Shown piece after piece: positions 8,624 to 16,382 of a DNA stretch of 64,000 nt (positions are counted from its first letter, which is position 1; each line of letters opens with the position of its first letter). A program made the translations under genes and the position numbers. Origin of the DNA: Paenibacillus sp. USDA918EY (GTDB lineage: Bacteria > Bacillota > Bacilli > Paenibacillales > Paenibacillaceae); contig NZ_WTWY01000019.1 in assembly GCF_009870825.1 (NCBI RefSeq), positions 1 through 64,000 on the forward strand, written 5' to 3'. The notes under the pieces are model-generated. The model was not told the origin of the DNA, made no database searches, and saw only the letters and a list, made by a program, of their open reading frames with translations.

Positions 8624-9682
8624 TTATTTCAACAGCTTCGTGAATTTGTCGGTTACTTCGCTGCCGTGCTCGCCCATCCAGGTCCAGTCCGTCTTCAGCA
8701 GCGGAATGTCGCCCAGATTGGCGCGGTTCTCGGCTTTGACGTCCGTGCGGCCCGGTAGCAGCGCAGCATCGGAGACCAGCTTCTGGGCCGAGTCGGAGAG
8801 CAGATAGTCAATAAATGCTTTCGCGTTCTCTTCGTGTTTGGTGGATTTCAGGATCGCCGCAGGCCGCGGGCTGATTACGGTGCCCTCCTGCGGATAGACG
8901 ATATCGATCGGCTCGCCTTTGGCCTTGGCTTTATAAGTCATGTAATCGACCGCGCCCGCAACCATGCTTTTGGCGCCGGTAATGACGGGATCCAGCGCTT
9001 CTTGGTTGGCGCCGGCCATGGCAACGCCGTTGGCCTTGTAGCTCTCGAACAGCGACCATCCTCCATCGCCTTTGTCGCTGAGATAGCCTGTGATGAAATC
9101 AAGGGCCGAGCCGGACAGCGACGGATCCGGGATATTAATTTGATCCTTGTATTCCGGTTTGGCCAAGTCGCTCCACGATGTCGGCGGCGTCGTGACCAGC
9201 TTGGTGTTATAGGCGATGCCAAGCGCCGATGCGCTGGTGCTGAAGTAGTTGCCTTCCGGGTCGGACCAATCCTTGTTCAGCTTGTCGGCGTTTTTCGCTT
9301 CCGGATAAGCGAGCGTCAATCCTTCTTTTTTCAGGCCTTGGGCGGATGGCAGCGAGGCAAGAATAACCACATCGGCTACCGGATTGGATTTTTCAGCCTC
9401 CAAGCGGGCCAGAATTTTCCCAGTCGTCCCTTGGAACGTCTCGACCTTGATACCGGATTGGGATTCGAACTCCTTGATAAGATTGTTTGCCAATCCCTCA
9501 GGGCCCGCCGTATATACCGTAAGCGTCTTATCCGCCGTCTCGGCCGGTTTGCCCTCTCCCGCAGCCGCGGCCGTATCTTCGGCGGCTTTGTTGCTTCCGC
9601 AGCCTGCAAGTGCGGCCCCAAGCGTCAGTGCCAGAATCAGAGCGCTTCCTTTCTTCCATTTATTCCGTGTCATGTTAAACAT
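8624..9682 (-). CDS. Substrate-binding lipoprotein of the Fe3+/2-aminoethylphosphonate-type transporter
   Basis: About 352 residues. A signal peptide ends in the lipobox LAGC, giving a diacylglycerol-anchored protein on the outer face of the membrane. The mature part opens with KTLTVYTAGPEGLANNLIKEFE and continues with a class II periplasmic-binding fold (IKVETFQGTTGKILARLEAEK, VADVVILASLPSAQGLKKEG) seen in FbpA and in 2-aminoethylphosphonate binders. The upstream in-frame ATG at 9733 adds 17 polar residues before the signal; the ATG at 9682 has GGGGGA before it and gives a normal signal peptide, so I chose it. It lies between the ATPase and permease genes. FbpA iron proteins use paired tyrosines, which I cannot place with confidence here, so substrate stays open. 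Confidence 0.87.
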   Translation of the reverse strand: MFNMTRNKWKKGSALILALTLGAALAGCGSNKAAEDTAAAAGEGKPAETADKTLTVYTAGPEGLANNLIKEFESQSGIKVETFQGTTGKILARLEAEKSNPVADVVILASLPSAQGLKKEGLTLAYPEAKNADKLNKDWSDPEGNYFSTSASALGIAYNTKLVTTPPTSWSDLAKPEYKDQINIPDPSLSGSALDFITGYLSDKGDGGWSLFESYKANGVAMAGANQEALDPVITGAKSMVAGAVDYMTYKAKAKGEPIDIVYPQEGTVISPRPAAILKSTKHEENAKAFIDYLLSDSAQKLVSDAALLPGRTDVKAENRANLGDIPLLKTDWTWMGEHGSEVTDKFTKLLK

Positions 9683-9722
9683 CGTCGTTTCCCCCTTGAT
9701 TTGATTTTGAATTCTGAAATTT

Positions 9723-10691
9723 TTAATTCTCATTCAACCGCTGAATGCATTGAGGCGGCAGGTAAATCGTAACTTCCGTCCCCTCGCTCATCCGCCTTGG
9801 ATAGTAGGCGAGCCAAGGCTCGGCAGCCTCGTCCGACTTCAGCCTGACCTCATACCGGTCGCCGACATAGCTCACCTGCGCGACAACCGCTGTAAAGGAT
9901 AAAGTCTCTTGCCCGCCCGGCTCGAACCGGATCTGTTCCGGCCTAAACATGGAGCGTCCATCGGCCAGCCAGTTGGACTTTCCGATAAACCGCGCGACAA
10001 ACGGGTGTTGCGGCTGATTGTAAATTTCTTCAGGCGCCCCTTTTTGCAGCACCTTCCCCCCATGCATCACAATGACCTCGTCCGACATCGACATCGCTTC
10101 GACCTGATCATGCGTTACATATAGGGCGGTTAACCCCATTTCACGAACCAGGTACATCATTTCCAGGCGCATCTCGTCACGGAGTACCGCATCGAGCGCG
10201 CTTAGCGGCTCGTCGAAAAGTACCAGCCGCGGACGCGTCACGACCGCTCTGGCAAATGCGACCCGCTGCTGCTGGCCCCCAGACAGCTGATGCGGATACC
10301 GCAGCTCCATGCCGGTCAGCTTCACCTTGTCCAAAGCCTCCATAACTTTGTCCCGAATCCCTTCCTTGCGTCCGGTAGCCCGGAGCCCGAAGGCCACGTT
10401 TTCGAAGACGGTCATATGAGGCCAAAGCGCAAAATCCTGAAACACCATGCCAAAACCGCGTCGTTCAGGCGGTACGGCTTTCGATTCGCTAGACAAGATG
10501 TCTTCCCCGACGCTGATGCTCCCCGTGTCCGGCCGCTCCAGACCTGCGACTAAACGCAGCAGGGTGGTCTTCCCGCATCCCGAAGGTCCTAGCAGCGTCG
10601 TGAACTTTCCATGGCGGATCATGAGGTCGGTTGGATGCAGTGCGACATTTCCGCCAAAGCTTTTGCCGACGCCGCGTATCTTCAAATCCAT
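9723..10691 (-). CDS. ABC transporter ATP-binding protein (FbpC/PhnT-type)
   Basis: A 322-residue ATPase, first gene of the operon. Walker A is GPSGCGKTT near residues 35-43, the Q-loop is GMVFQDFALWPHMTVFENVAFGL, the signature is LSGGQQQR, Walker B is LVLFDEPLSALDA, and the H-loop is YVTHDQVEAM. The last 90 residues form a TOBE-like regulatory domain (AVVAQVSYVGDRYEVRLKS), common in CUT1, Fe3+ and aminoethylphosphonate importers. The ATG has GGAAGGGAA before it. A LysR gene is divergent, with a likely operator in between, suggesting substrate-responsive control. Confidence 0.9.
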   Translation of the reverse strand: MDLKIRGVGKSFGGNVALHPTDLMIRHGKFTTLLGPSGCGKTTLLRLVAGLERPDTGSISVGEDILSSESKAVPPERRGFGMVFQDFALWPHMTVFENVAFGLRATGRKEGIRDKVMEALDKVKLTGMELRYPHQLSGGQQQRVAFARAVVTRPRLVLFDEPLSALDAVLRDEMRLEMMYLVREMGLTALYVTHDQVEAMSMSDEVIVMHGGKVLQKGAPEEIYNQPQHPFVARFIGKSNWLADGRSMFRPEQIRFEPGGQETLSFTAVVAQVSYVGDRYEVRLKSDEAAEPWLAYYPRRMSEGTEVTIYLPPQCIQRLNEN

Positions 10692-10958
10692 CTGTTGATT
10701 CCCTTCCTTGCTTTAGCATTGGGTACGTTTGTTGATTCCTTCGTTCCTGCATCAGGATTTTGCAAAATTCGATTCCGGCCGCTCCCTGGTCCAATATATA
10801 GGCGAACCGATCCGTTTCGCTCAATATATTGCCGATGGAAAGCCGCTCTTGGATTTTCGCAATATCCTCACATAACCAGTCTACCTGCGGGAATGAAAGC
10901 CAGTATTACCGGAATGTAAAATGACAATTAATTCTTTCAATGAACTCCGTTAACATTC

Positions 10959-10973
10959 ATAGATTTAATCTAT
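10959..10973. promoter_or_regulatory. Candidate LysR operator between divergent genes
   Basis: ATAGATTTAATCTAT is a perfect 15-bp dyad (7-bp arms, one central base) containing T-N11-A, the hallmark of LysR-type binding sites. It lies about 40 bp before the LysR start at 11014 and about 270 bp before the ATPase start. The rest of 10692-11013 shows no gene. Confidence 0.6.
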
Positions 10974-11013
10974 AGATAGGGGATAAGCTTATAAGAGGGT
11001 AGGGATATCGAAG

Positions 11014-11943
11014 ATGATGAATCTCAATTTGTTGAAACTGCAGATTGTCGAGCTGCTGGAGAAGCACCATAAAATTACCACGGTTGCCGACCTCCTGGGC
11101 CTCAAGCAGCCGACGGTCACCTTTCATATGAAAAATCTCGAACGCGAATTCGGGGTGAAATTGTTCGATGCCCGCATGGGGAGAATTATTTTGACGGACG
11201 CCGGTTACGCCCTGCTTCATTACGCCTCCAAAATCAATGCGCTCGCGTCGGAAGCGCAGCGGGTCGTCAATGATTTTGATACGCTCAAGCAGGGCACGTT
11301 ATCCATTGGGGCAAGCTACGTGCCTGCGACGTATATTTTACCGGCGATTCTCGATTCTTTTACCAAGTCGTTTCCGGGAATCCGCGTGACGTTGTCCGTC
11401 AAAACCGCTCCGTCCATCATGCAGATGCTGCACGCCCACCAGATTGATATCGGCGTCCTATCCACCGACCCTTTTCACAAATCGCCGCTGAAGGCGCAGG
11501 CGCTCTGTAAGGACGAGCTGGTACTGATCTGCTCTCCTTCCCATCCGTTCGCGGACGCCGCGGAGTGGACGCCGGAGCTGATTGCCGCTTCGTCTTTCGT
11601 GCTGCACGGCAAGGCATCCAACACCCGAAGCATCACCGATCAATGGCTGGACCGGCAGGGCATCCGCCCCTTCTCCAGTCTGGAGCTCGACTCCTTGGAG
11701 GCGATCAAGCAGGCCGTCATGCTTGGCGAGCATATCTCCTTCGTCTCGCGTATGGCGGTTCAATCCGAAGCGGCCGGAGGCCTGCTCCGGATGTGGCCGA
11801 TTCCGGATCTTCCGGTCGAACGACAAGTTTACGTCATGACCAATAAGGACCGTTATTTGTCGGTGACGAGCAGCCGTTTCATCGAGCTGTTGGAACAGTG
11901 GCGGCAATCTTCCCAAGAGCCGATCTTGGGAGGCCAAGATTAA
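11014..11943 (+). CDS. LysR-family transcriptional regulator
   Basis: 309 residues: an N-terminal winged HTH (VADLLGLKQPTVTFHMKNLEREFGVKLFDARMGRIILTDAG, residues about 20-65) followed by a periplasmic-binding-like effector domain (GTLSIGASYVPATYILPAIL and later segments). It is transcribed away from the ABC operon, the usual layout for a LysR protein that controls its neighbours. The effector is probably the transported compound or a product of it, which is inference from context. A second in-frame ATG follows the first directly; AGGGATATCGAAG precedes them. Confidence 0.92.
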   Translation: MMNLNLLKLQIVELLEKHHKITTVADLLGLKQPTVTFHMKNLEREFGVKLFDARMGRIILTDAGYALLHYASKINALASEAQRVVNDFDTLKQGTLSIGASYVPATYILPAILDSFTKSFPGIRVTLSVKTAPSIMQMLHAHQIDIGVLSTDPFHKSPLKAQALCKDELVLICSPSHPFADAAEWTPELIAASSFVLHGKASNTRSITDQWLDRQGIRPFSSLELDSLEAIKQAVMLGEHISFVSRMAVQSEAAGGLLRMWPIPDLPVERQVYVMTNKDRYLSVTSSRFIELLEQWRQSSQEPILGGQD

Positions 11944-12045
11944 ATGTTTCTATTTTTTACCTGAATGCTTCATTTCCTTGATGAAGGTTTGACAATGCCC
12001 CTTTACAGTAGGTTACGAACCATACATCCAATCAAGGGAGATGAA

Positions 12046-12909
12046 ATGATGAAACGTAAGGCCAAAACAACGAAATCCATCGTCATAGCCGCTTTGAGCG
12101 CGGTAATCATGCTGACCGGCTGGCAGCCTGCCGGCAAAGCCGAAGCCGCAGCCAACGCGGTGCCGTCCTATGAAGTCAAATTTTTGTTGAACGCCGATCG
12201 GGTGCTGAATCAAGATCAAACGCTGCAGGATCAGGTGAAGGAGGCTTTTCGAATCGAGGAGCCTGCCGCAAGGATGCTGGTGGAGTATTTTGATTCGGAG
12301 TCCCTTGACCTGAACGATTCGGGATGGAATGTGCGCTTCCGCAAAAAAGAGGATAAGAAAAAGTACGAGATGACCTACAAAAAACGGTATGCCATCGTCA
12401 ACGGCGACATCAACGCCGCTTTGGATCAGGCAAACCGCGACGGCTTCAGCGCGGCGGACACGAATTACGATGCGGAGATCGACTGGGGTTACGGCAAGCA
12501 AACGCTTAGCTTTTCAAATGATAAAGAGGTTTCAGCTTCCAAAGGGTTGATGCTGCCAAGCGAAAAAGACGCGCTTGAAATCCTCGTAAACAACATCCCG
12601 GGCAAGCTCGATAAGACAAACGGGTCTGGATGGGGTACGGCTGTGTTAAAAAAATCTTACGCGCATGGCCCGGTTTCGGTCAGCAAATACTCGGGAACGT
12701 TTGACGGCTTGAAAACGGATATCGAGCTTTGGCCGATCGCCAGCGCGGACGGTAACGGTACGGAAAACATCATTGAAATCTCCTTCAAGACCGATGATTA
12801 CACGACGGCTGCATCCAGCCGGACCAAGCTGCTACATCTGCTGGAAGGCAAAGGCTGGCTTGTGCCTGCCGACTCGCTTAAGACGAATCTGGTACTCGAG
12901 CGTTATTAA
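12046..12909 (+). CDS. Secreted CYTH-like protein
   Basis: About 287 residues from the ATG at 12046 (AAGGGAG five bases before; the next ATG at 12049 is equally possible). A basic N-terminus and hydrophobic stretch (SIVIAALSAVIMLTGW) with an AEAAA region form a signal peptide. The mature protein begins YEVKFLLNADRVL and has GWNVRFRKKEDKKKYEMTYKKRY. This alternation of ExK, RxR and KxxxxYK strands resembles the CYTH/triphosphate tunnel fold, where basic and acidic residues line a barrel. CYTH enzymes are usually cytoplasmic, so a secreted one is unusual. The full ExExK signature is not present, so catalytic activity is not assured. It is followed by its own terminator. Confidence 0.65.
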   Translation: MMKRKAKTTKSIVIAALSAVIMLTGWQPAGKAEAAANAVPSYEVKFLLNADRVLNQDQTLQDQVKEAFRIEEPAARMLVEYFDSESLDLNDSGWNVRFRKKEDKKKYEMTYKKRYAIVNGDINAALDQANRDGFSAADTNYDAEIDWGYGKQTLSFSNDKEVSASKGLMLPSEKDALEILVNNIPGKLDKTNGSGWGTAVLKKSYAHGPVSVSKYSGTFDGLKTDIELWPIASADGNGTENIIEISFKTDDYTTAASSRTKLLHLLEGKGWLVPADSLKTNLVLERY

Positions 12910-12919
12910 AAAATGTAAA

Positions 12920-12963
12920 AATAACCCGCAGCATGGACTTCAACGTCCAGTCTGCGGGTTATT
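12920..12963 (+). terminator. Intrinsic terminator after the CYTH-like gene
   Basis: AATAACCCGCAG at 12920-12931 pairs with CTGCGGGTTATT at 12952-12963, with a smaller GGAC/GTCC stem inside, followed by TTGTTTG. Confidence 0.8.
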
Positions 12964-13062
12964 GTTTGTCAAATTGGCGGCAATCAAGTATTGAACGGCA
13001 CCTTGCGGGTATTGGCTGGCTGCTGCACCAAAAGCGACTTAGAAAAAGGCTGTGCGGTAACT

Positions 13063-13275
13063 TCACATATCATCATAAGCTGGCGTGTGGACCCCGCCGG
13101 GGCTCAGTACATTAAGTCCTATCCCCGTGCCTTTCAAATCCATTATCCAGCTTCCCGCCATCTGACGGAGAGCCGTCTTGCTAGCTCCGTAGACACTAAA
13201 TCCTGCGTCGCCAATAGTACCCGCCGTCGAGCCGGTTATGGTGATGGTTCCCGTCATATTTGGAAACAACGGCAA
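13063..13275 (-). pseudogene. Short-chain dehydrogenase fragment
   Basis: About 70 residues of an SDR protein survive: [11 protein letters not shown] (the catalytic-serine strand), the active-site YGASK (YxxxK) and SPGGVHTP. The nucleotide-binding TGxxxGIG half and the C-terminal third are missing, so it cannot be active. The stretch between it and the CYTH-like gene encodes on the minus strand a second short scrap in another frame, ending QQPANTRKVPFNT, whose origin I cannot name. The region is a graveyard of deletions next to the IS200/IS605 remnant. Confidence 0.75.
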
Positions 13276-13309
13276 ACCTGAACGCCGCTAACCCGGTCAC
13301 CGATCAATT

Positions 13310-13639
13310 TTACTGCCGCGTTATATGACTTCCCCATTCGGCCTTCGGCTGCAACCAGCTGACGCTTCGATCCACAATGAAATCTTCCAGTGTTTTTTCG
13401 TAATTCTTGCGGTATGGTTTAATAAATTCTTCCGCAAGCCAGCTATCTCTCGTGCCTTGCCATGTTTCATAAATGATCAAGTCATCCGGCTGATCCAGAT
13501 CATCCGAAACAATGGCGCTAATGAATGCCTTCTCGGATGACATCTCCTCAATAAGGGAATACAGCTCCTTGCGGAATTCTTCTTTTTTCCCTGGTTTAGC
13601 TTTGAATCGAATATTCAGTTGAACTTGTTGATTGGACAT
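13310..13639 (-). CDS. Antibiotic biosynthesis monooxygenase (ABM) domain protein
   Basis: A 109-residue dimeric alpha/beta-barrel type protein. The opening VQLNIRFKAKPGKKEEFRKELYSLIEE is the usual first strand and helix of YgiN/ABM proteins, followed by DDLIIYETWQGTRDSWLAE. Members act as quinol or small aromatic monooxygenases or heme-degrading enzymes without a classical cofactor; function is open here. The start at 13639 is set by AGGAGGAGTCGAC directly before the ATG; the frame continues upstream through sequence belonging to the transposon end. The SDR scrap lies downstream. Confidence 0.85.
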   Translation of the reverse strand: MSNQQVQLNIRFKAKPGKKEEFRKELYSLIEEMSSEKAFISAIVSDDLDQPDDLIIYETWQGTRDSWLAEEFIKPYRKNYEKTLEDFIVDRSVSWLQPKAEWGSHITRQ

Positions 13640-13721
13640 GTCGACTCCTCCTGTAAGCTTCATATTTTGCAGTGATTCCGTTACGGCATTTATCATAACG
13701 CTAGATGAAGAATACGACATT

Positions 13722-13880
13722 GAGACTCCCACCACTAAAGTGGCGAGCTGACACCTTCGGTATCCGTGGGATTCTTGGGTGGTAGTCGGAAGTGCATTTC
13801 TGCGATCCGTAGTTCCCCCAAGTTCGGGGCTGTCTCATCAGCCCGTCCTAAGACAGTGCCTATAGCATCTTAGGCTGGCA
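13722..13880 (-). ncRNA. Candidate TnpB guide RNA (omega RNA) scaffold at the right end
   Basis: In intact IS605-type elements the right end plus the last part of tnpB is transcribed into a structured guide RNA whose guide is the DNA just outside the element. Here the minus strand from about 13880 has several pairable segments (GGGCTGATGAGACAGCCC; CCCGAACTTGGGGG) and ends with GCCACTTTAGTGGTGGGAG and then TCTCAA. The host sequence beyond about 13720 (TGTCGTATTCTTCATC...) would be the guide. Assignment rests on position and structure only. Confidence 0.45.
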
Positions 13881-13885
13881 GACTG

Positions 13886-14236
13886 TTACCATTTGCCACA
13901 GGTTGGGTTCCCATCTACAACGATAGGGAAAGCAACTGTATTTTCGGATAGGGTATAGTTTTGGTTGTTAACGAAATATACCGGTTTTTTAAGGATGGGA
14001 CGAACACCAAGTTTTTTGATTTTATGGAAAATATTTTTGGCATCACGAATGGCTTGATTGCAAACCGCAGAAGGAAGTATGGTTTCCACGTCTTTGGTAG
14101 TCGTCTTCGGAAACACCCCTAATTGTTCAGCCGTTTCGGTTAGATGGTTTACGACCCGAATATACTCTTTCCCTAATGTACGAAGAACATCTGGATGATC
14201 AGGGAAGAGGCGAATCTTAACAGTTAAGGCTTGCAT
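13886..14236 (-). pseudogene. tnpB: TnpB, N-terminal remnant
   Basis: MQALTVKIRLFPDHPDVLRTLGKEY, SAVCNQAIRDAKNIFHK and YTLSENTVAFPIVVDG are the N-terminal wedge/REC part of an IS605 OrfB/TnpB RNA-guided nuclease. The protein stops after about 116 of roughly 370-400 residues. The RuvC acidic residues and the Cys4 zinc finger are absent, so no nuclease activity is possible. The start at 14236 has GGGGGTGAACCT before it and overlaps the end of tnpA. Confidence 0.85.
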
Positions 14237-14240
14237 AGGT

Positions 14241-14606
14241 TCACCCCCTCTTCTTCTGTTCTTCCACATAACGTTTTACGGTTTCACTTGAAACGTTTCC
14301 TGCTGTGCTAACGAAGAAAGAACGTGTCCACAGACTGGGCAAATGAGCAAGATGCTTGAAATCCTGCCTTAATATTCGAGAGGTCGCTCCTTTCACTTTT
14401 GCCATGATGTCTGAAGGAGAATCCGTGGGAAGGCAGTTCAGGAACAAATGAACATGATCAGGCATCACTTCCATCGCCACGATTAGCCAATTATTTTCTT
14501 GGCAAATTTCAGTTATTAGTTCCTTGAATCGCACTTCAACCTGGTTCACCAGTACTTTTCTTCTATAACGGGGGCAAAAAACAAAATGATAGTTGATGAG
14601 CGACAC
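14241..14606 (-). CDS. tnpA: IS200/IS605 transposase TnpA (Y1 HUH)
   Basis: A 121-residue single-strand DNA transposase. It opens SLINYHFVFCPRYRRKVLV, has the HUH motif in MPDHVHLF and the catalytic tyrosine in VKRYVEEQ near the C-terminus. In relatives about 12 more residues (RRT..TVSLINYH) come before this point; the same frame reads YDFRRTPSPTVSLINYH upstream but has no ATG before a TAG, so the start is the GTG at 14606 or an unusual codon. The catalytic residues look intact, so it could still act on its own or on related ends. Confidence 0.85.
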   Translation of the reverse strand: MSLINYHFVFCPRYRRKVLVNQVEVRFKELITEICQENNWLIVAMEVMPDHVHLFLNCLPTDSPSDIMAKVKGATSRILRQDFKHLAHLPSLWTRSFFVSTAGNVSSETVKRYVEEQKKRG

Positions 14607-14736
14607 CGTGGGCGAAGGTGTGCGGCGAAAATCATAACAGCCGCTAGACTTGTTGCATTTTGAAGGAATCTATCATATATTGTCGAATGGATTTATTCAA
14701 AATCGAACCATTCAGAATGGAAGAGGAGCGGACCTA

Positions 14737-16356
14737 GTGCTCAAGAGGATCGTCGTTATTTGTATGATAAGCTTGATTGTTTTTTCTTTTATCCCTTTAT
14801 CACTCCTCATAGAGCGTGGTCATCAACGATCCGACGGGTTACAGGTTCGGGCCGGCGTCATGGATCTATCCGCTTGGGATTTCAAACAAAACAAAAGAAT
14901 CAAGCTGGACGGAGAATGGGAGTTTTATTGGAATCAGCTCCTTACCCCGGAAGACTTTAAAGCAGCAAAGCCTGTACCCTCGACTTATATGCAGGTGCCC
15001 TCCCGCTGGAACGGGAAAGCAATAAACGGCAACCGCCTACCTGCGCACGGTTCGGCCACTTATCGCATGGTGCTGAGAAACGTACCGATCCACGGTATTT
15101 TTGCCCTGAAAAAGACGAATATACGCTTTTCGAGCTCCGTCTATGTCGCCGGACGTAAGCTCTTTGAGGATGGACAGCCTTCCACGAACGCTGCGGCTTA
15201 CCGGCCGGGAAACGTTCCGCAAACCGGACTCTTCGCCTCGGATCAAAACGATATTGAAATTATCGTGCAGGTAGCCAATTATGATTATATTAACGCGGGC
15301 ATTCCGATCTCCATCTATTTCGGGGATCAGGCGACCATGATCGACGACCAACAAAAGAGTATGGCCCGAGAATTCAGCATCCTCGCCATTCTCTCCATCC
15401 TGTCTTTTATCTATTTTATCTGCTTTGCCGCGACGATTATCTACAACATGAGGGACTATACCCTTCTGCTTTCGGGGATAATCTGTTTGCTCTTTTCGCT
15501 TTACCACGGTTTGATCGGGGAACGGCCGCTGCTTTATTTTTTGTCCGGAATTCCCTTCGAAGTGCTGTATAAGATTAAGGACATGAGCTCGATTGCCGCC
15601 TTTATTGTCGTAGCCCTCTTTTTCTACCAGGTACATAAAAATATGATTTCCTTCAAGCTGACACTGGCTGTAACCGTTGTGCTGGGAAGCTTTCTGGTGA
15701 TGGTGCCGTTTCTATCGATCCATGTCTACACCCGGATCCACTCTTATATCATCGTTTTTTATGAATTGATGCTCGTGTGGCTGCTGTTGAAAGCTGCCAT
15801 TCTTTATGTCCGAAGCCCCGATACCAGCCGTTTCAAATCGCTGCTTCTGTTCATGTCAATTCTGACGATTAACCTGTACTCGCTCGACACGATTCTGTTC
15901 GCCTTGTCGATCAAGGAGAACTTGTCGCTCGGACAGTTATACATTATCGTATTTAACATTATTATGATTTTTCTGATCGTCCTTCGTTTCTTCGAAGCCT
16001 ATCACACCATTGATGCGATGAAAGACCGGCTGCTCCAGCTGGATAAAATGAAAGACGACTTTCTCTCCAACACGTCGCATGAATTAAAAACGCCTTTAAA
16101 TGCGATCGTGAATATTACGGATTCCTTACTGAAGGGCGTCGAAGGGCCTGTGAACGAGAAGCAGGCGCAAAACCTGGCTATTGTGACAGGCAGCGGAAGA
16201 AGATTGACTCATCTTGTCAACGAATTGCTCGATTACTCCAAAATGAAATATGGAGATATTACGCTTGTTATGAGCAGCGTAGATCTGAAGGCGTCCGTGG
16301 ATTCGGTGATCCGGGTTCATCAGTATTTGCTGGGGGTAAACAAATTTCCCTTGTAA
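14737..16356 (+). CDS. Hybrid sensor histidine kinase, N-terminal half (frameshifted)
   Basis: The GTG at 14737 has GGAAGAGGAG before it. The protein has a first membrane helix, an extracellular beta domain (about 35-230; [19 protein letters not shown]), seven membrane helices in the 7TMR-DISM style, then a dimerisation/phosphoacceptor domain with [17 protein letters not shown] (phospho-His in SHELKTP). It ends early because the run of five G at 16332-16336 puts it out of frame: inserting one G restores [25 protein letters not shown] and joins the downstream kinase half without gap. It may be a true lesion, a slippage-regulated gene or an assembly error. It lies just downstream of the IS remnant. 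Confidence 0.85.
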   Translation: MLKRIVVICMISLIVFSFIPLSLLIERGHQRSDGLQVRAGVMDLSAWDFKQNKRIKLDGEWEFYWNQLLTPEDFKAAKPVPSTYMQVPSRWNGKAINGNRLPAHGSATYRMVLRNVPIHGIFALKKTNIRFSSSVYVAGRKLFEDGQPSTNAAAYRPGNVPQTGLFASDQNDIEIIVQVANYDYINAGIPISIYFGDQATMIDDQQKSMAREFSILAILSILSFIYFICFAATIIYNMRDYTLLLSGIICLLFSLYHGLIGERPLLYFLSGIPFEVLYKIKDMSSIAAFIVVALFFYQVHKNMISFKLTLAVTVVLGSFLVMVPFLSIHVYTRIHSYIIVFYELMLVWLLLKAAILYVRSPDTSRFKSLLLFMSILTINLYSLDTILFALSIKENLSLGQLYIIVFNIIMIFLIVLRFFEAYHTIDAMKDRLLQLDKMKDDFLSNTSHELKTPLNAIVNITDSLLKGVEGPVNEKQAQNLAIVTGSGRRLTHLVNELLDYSKMKYGDITLVMSSVDLKASVDSVIRVHQYLLGVNKFPL

Positions 16357-16382
16357 ATCACATTCCTGCAGGAGTTCCTTCG

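Larger units (their letters stand above)
13720..14660 (-). mobile_element. Decayed IS200/IS605-family element
   Basis: The element is read on the minus strand: tnpA, then a tnpB cut after about 116 codons, then a structured right end near 13722-13880. Family features are the HUH transposase, the TnpB N-terminus and a subterminal hairpin (CCACT/AGTGG near 13732-13743). The left boundary is not exactly visible; GCGGC and GCCGC near 14618-14645 could form the left-end hairpin. The deletion removes roughly 70% of tnpB but keeps the right end. No terminal inverted repeats or target duplication are expected in this family. Confidence 0.75.
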
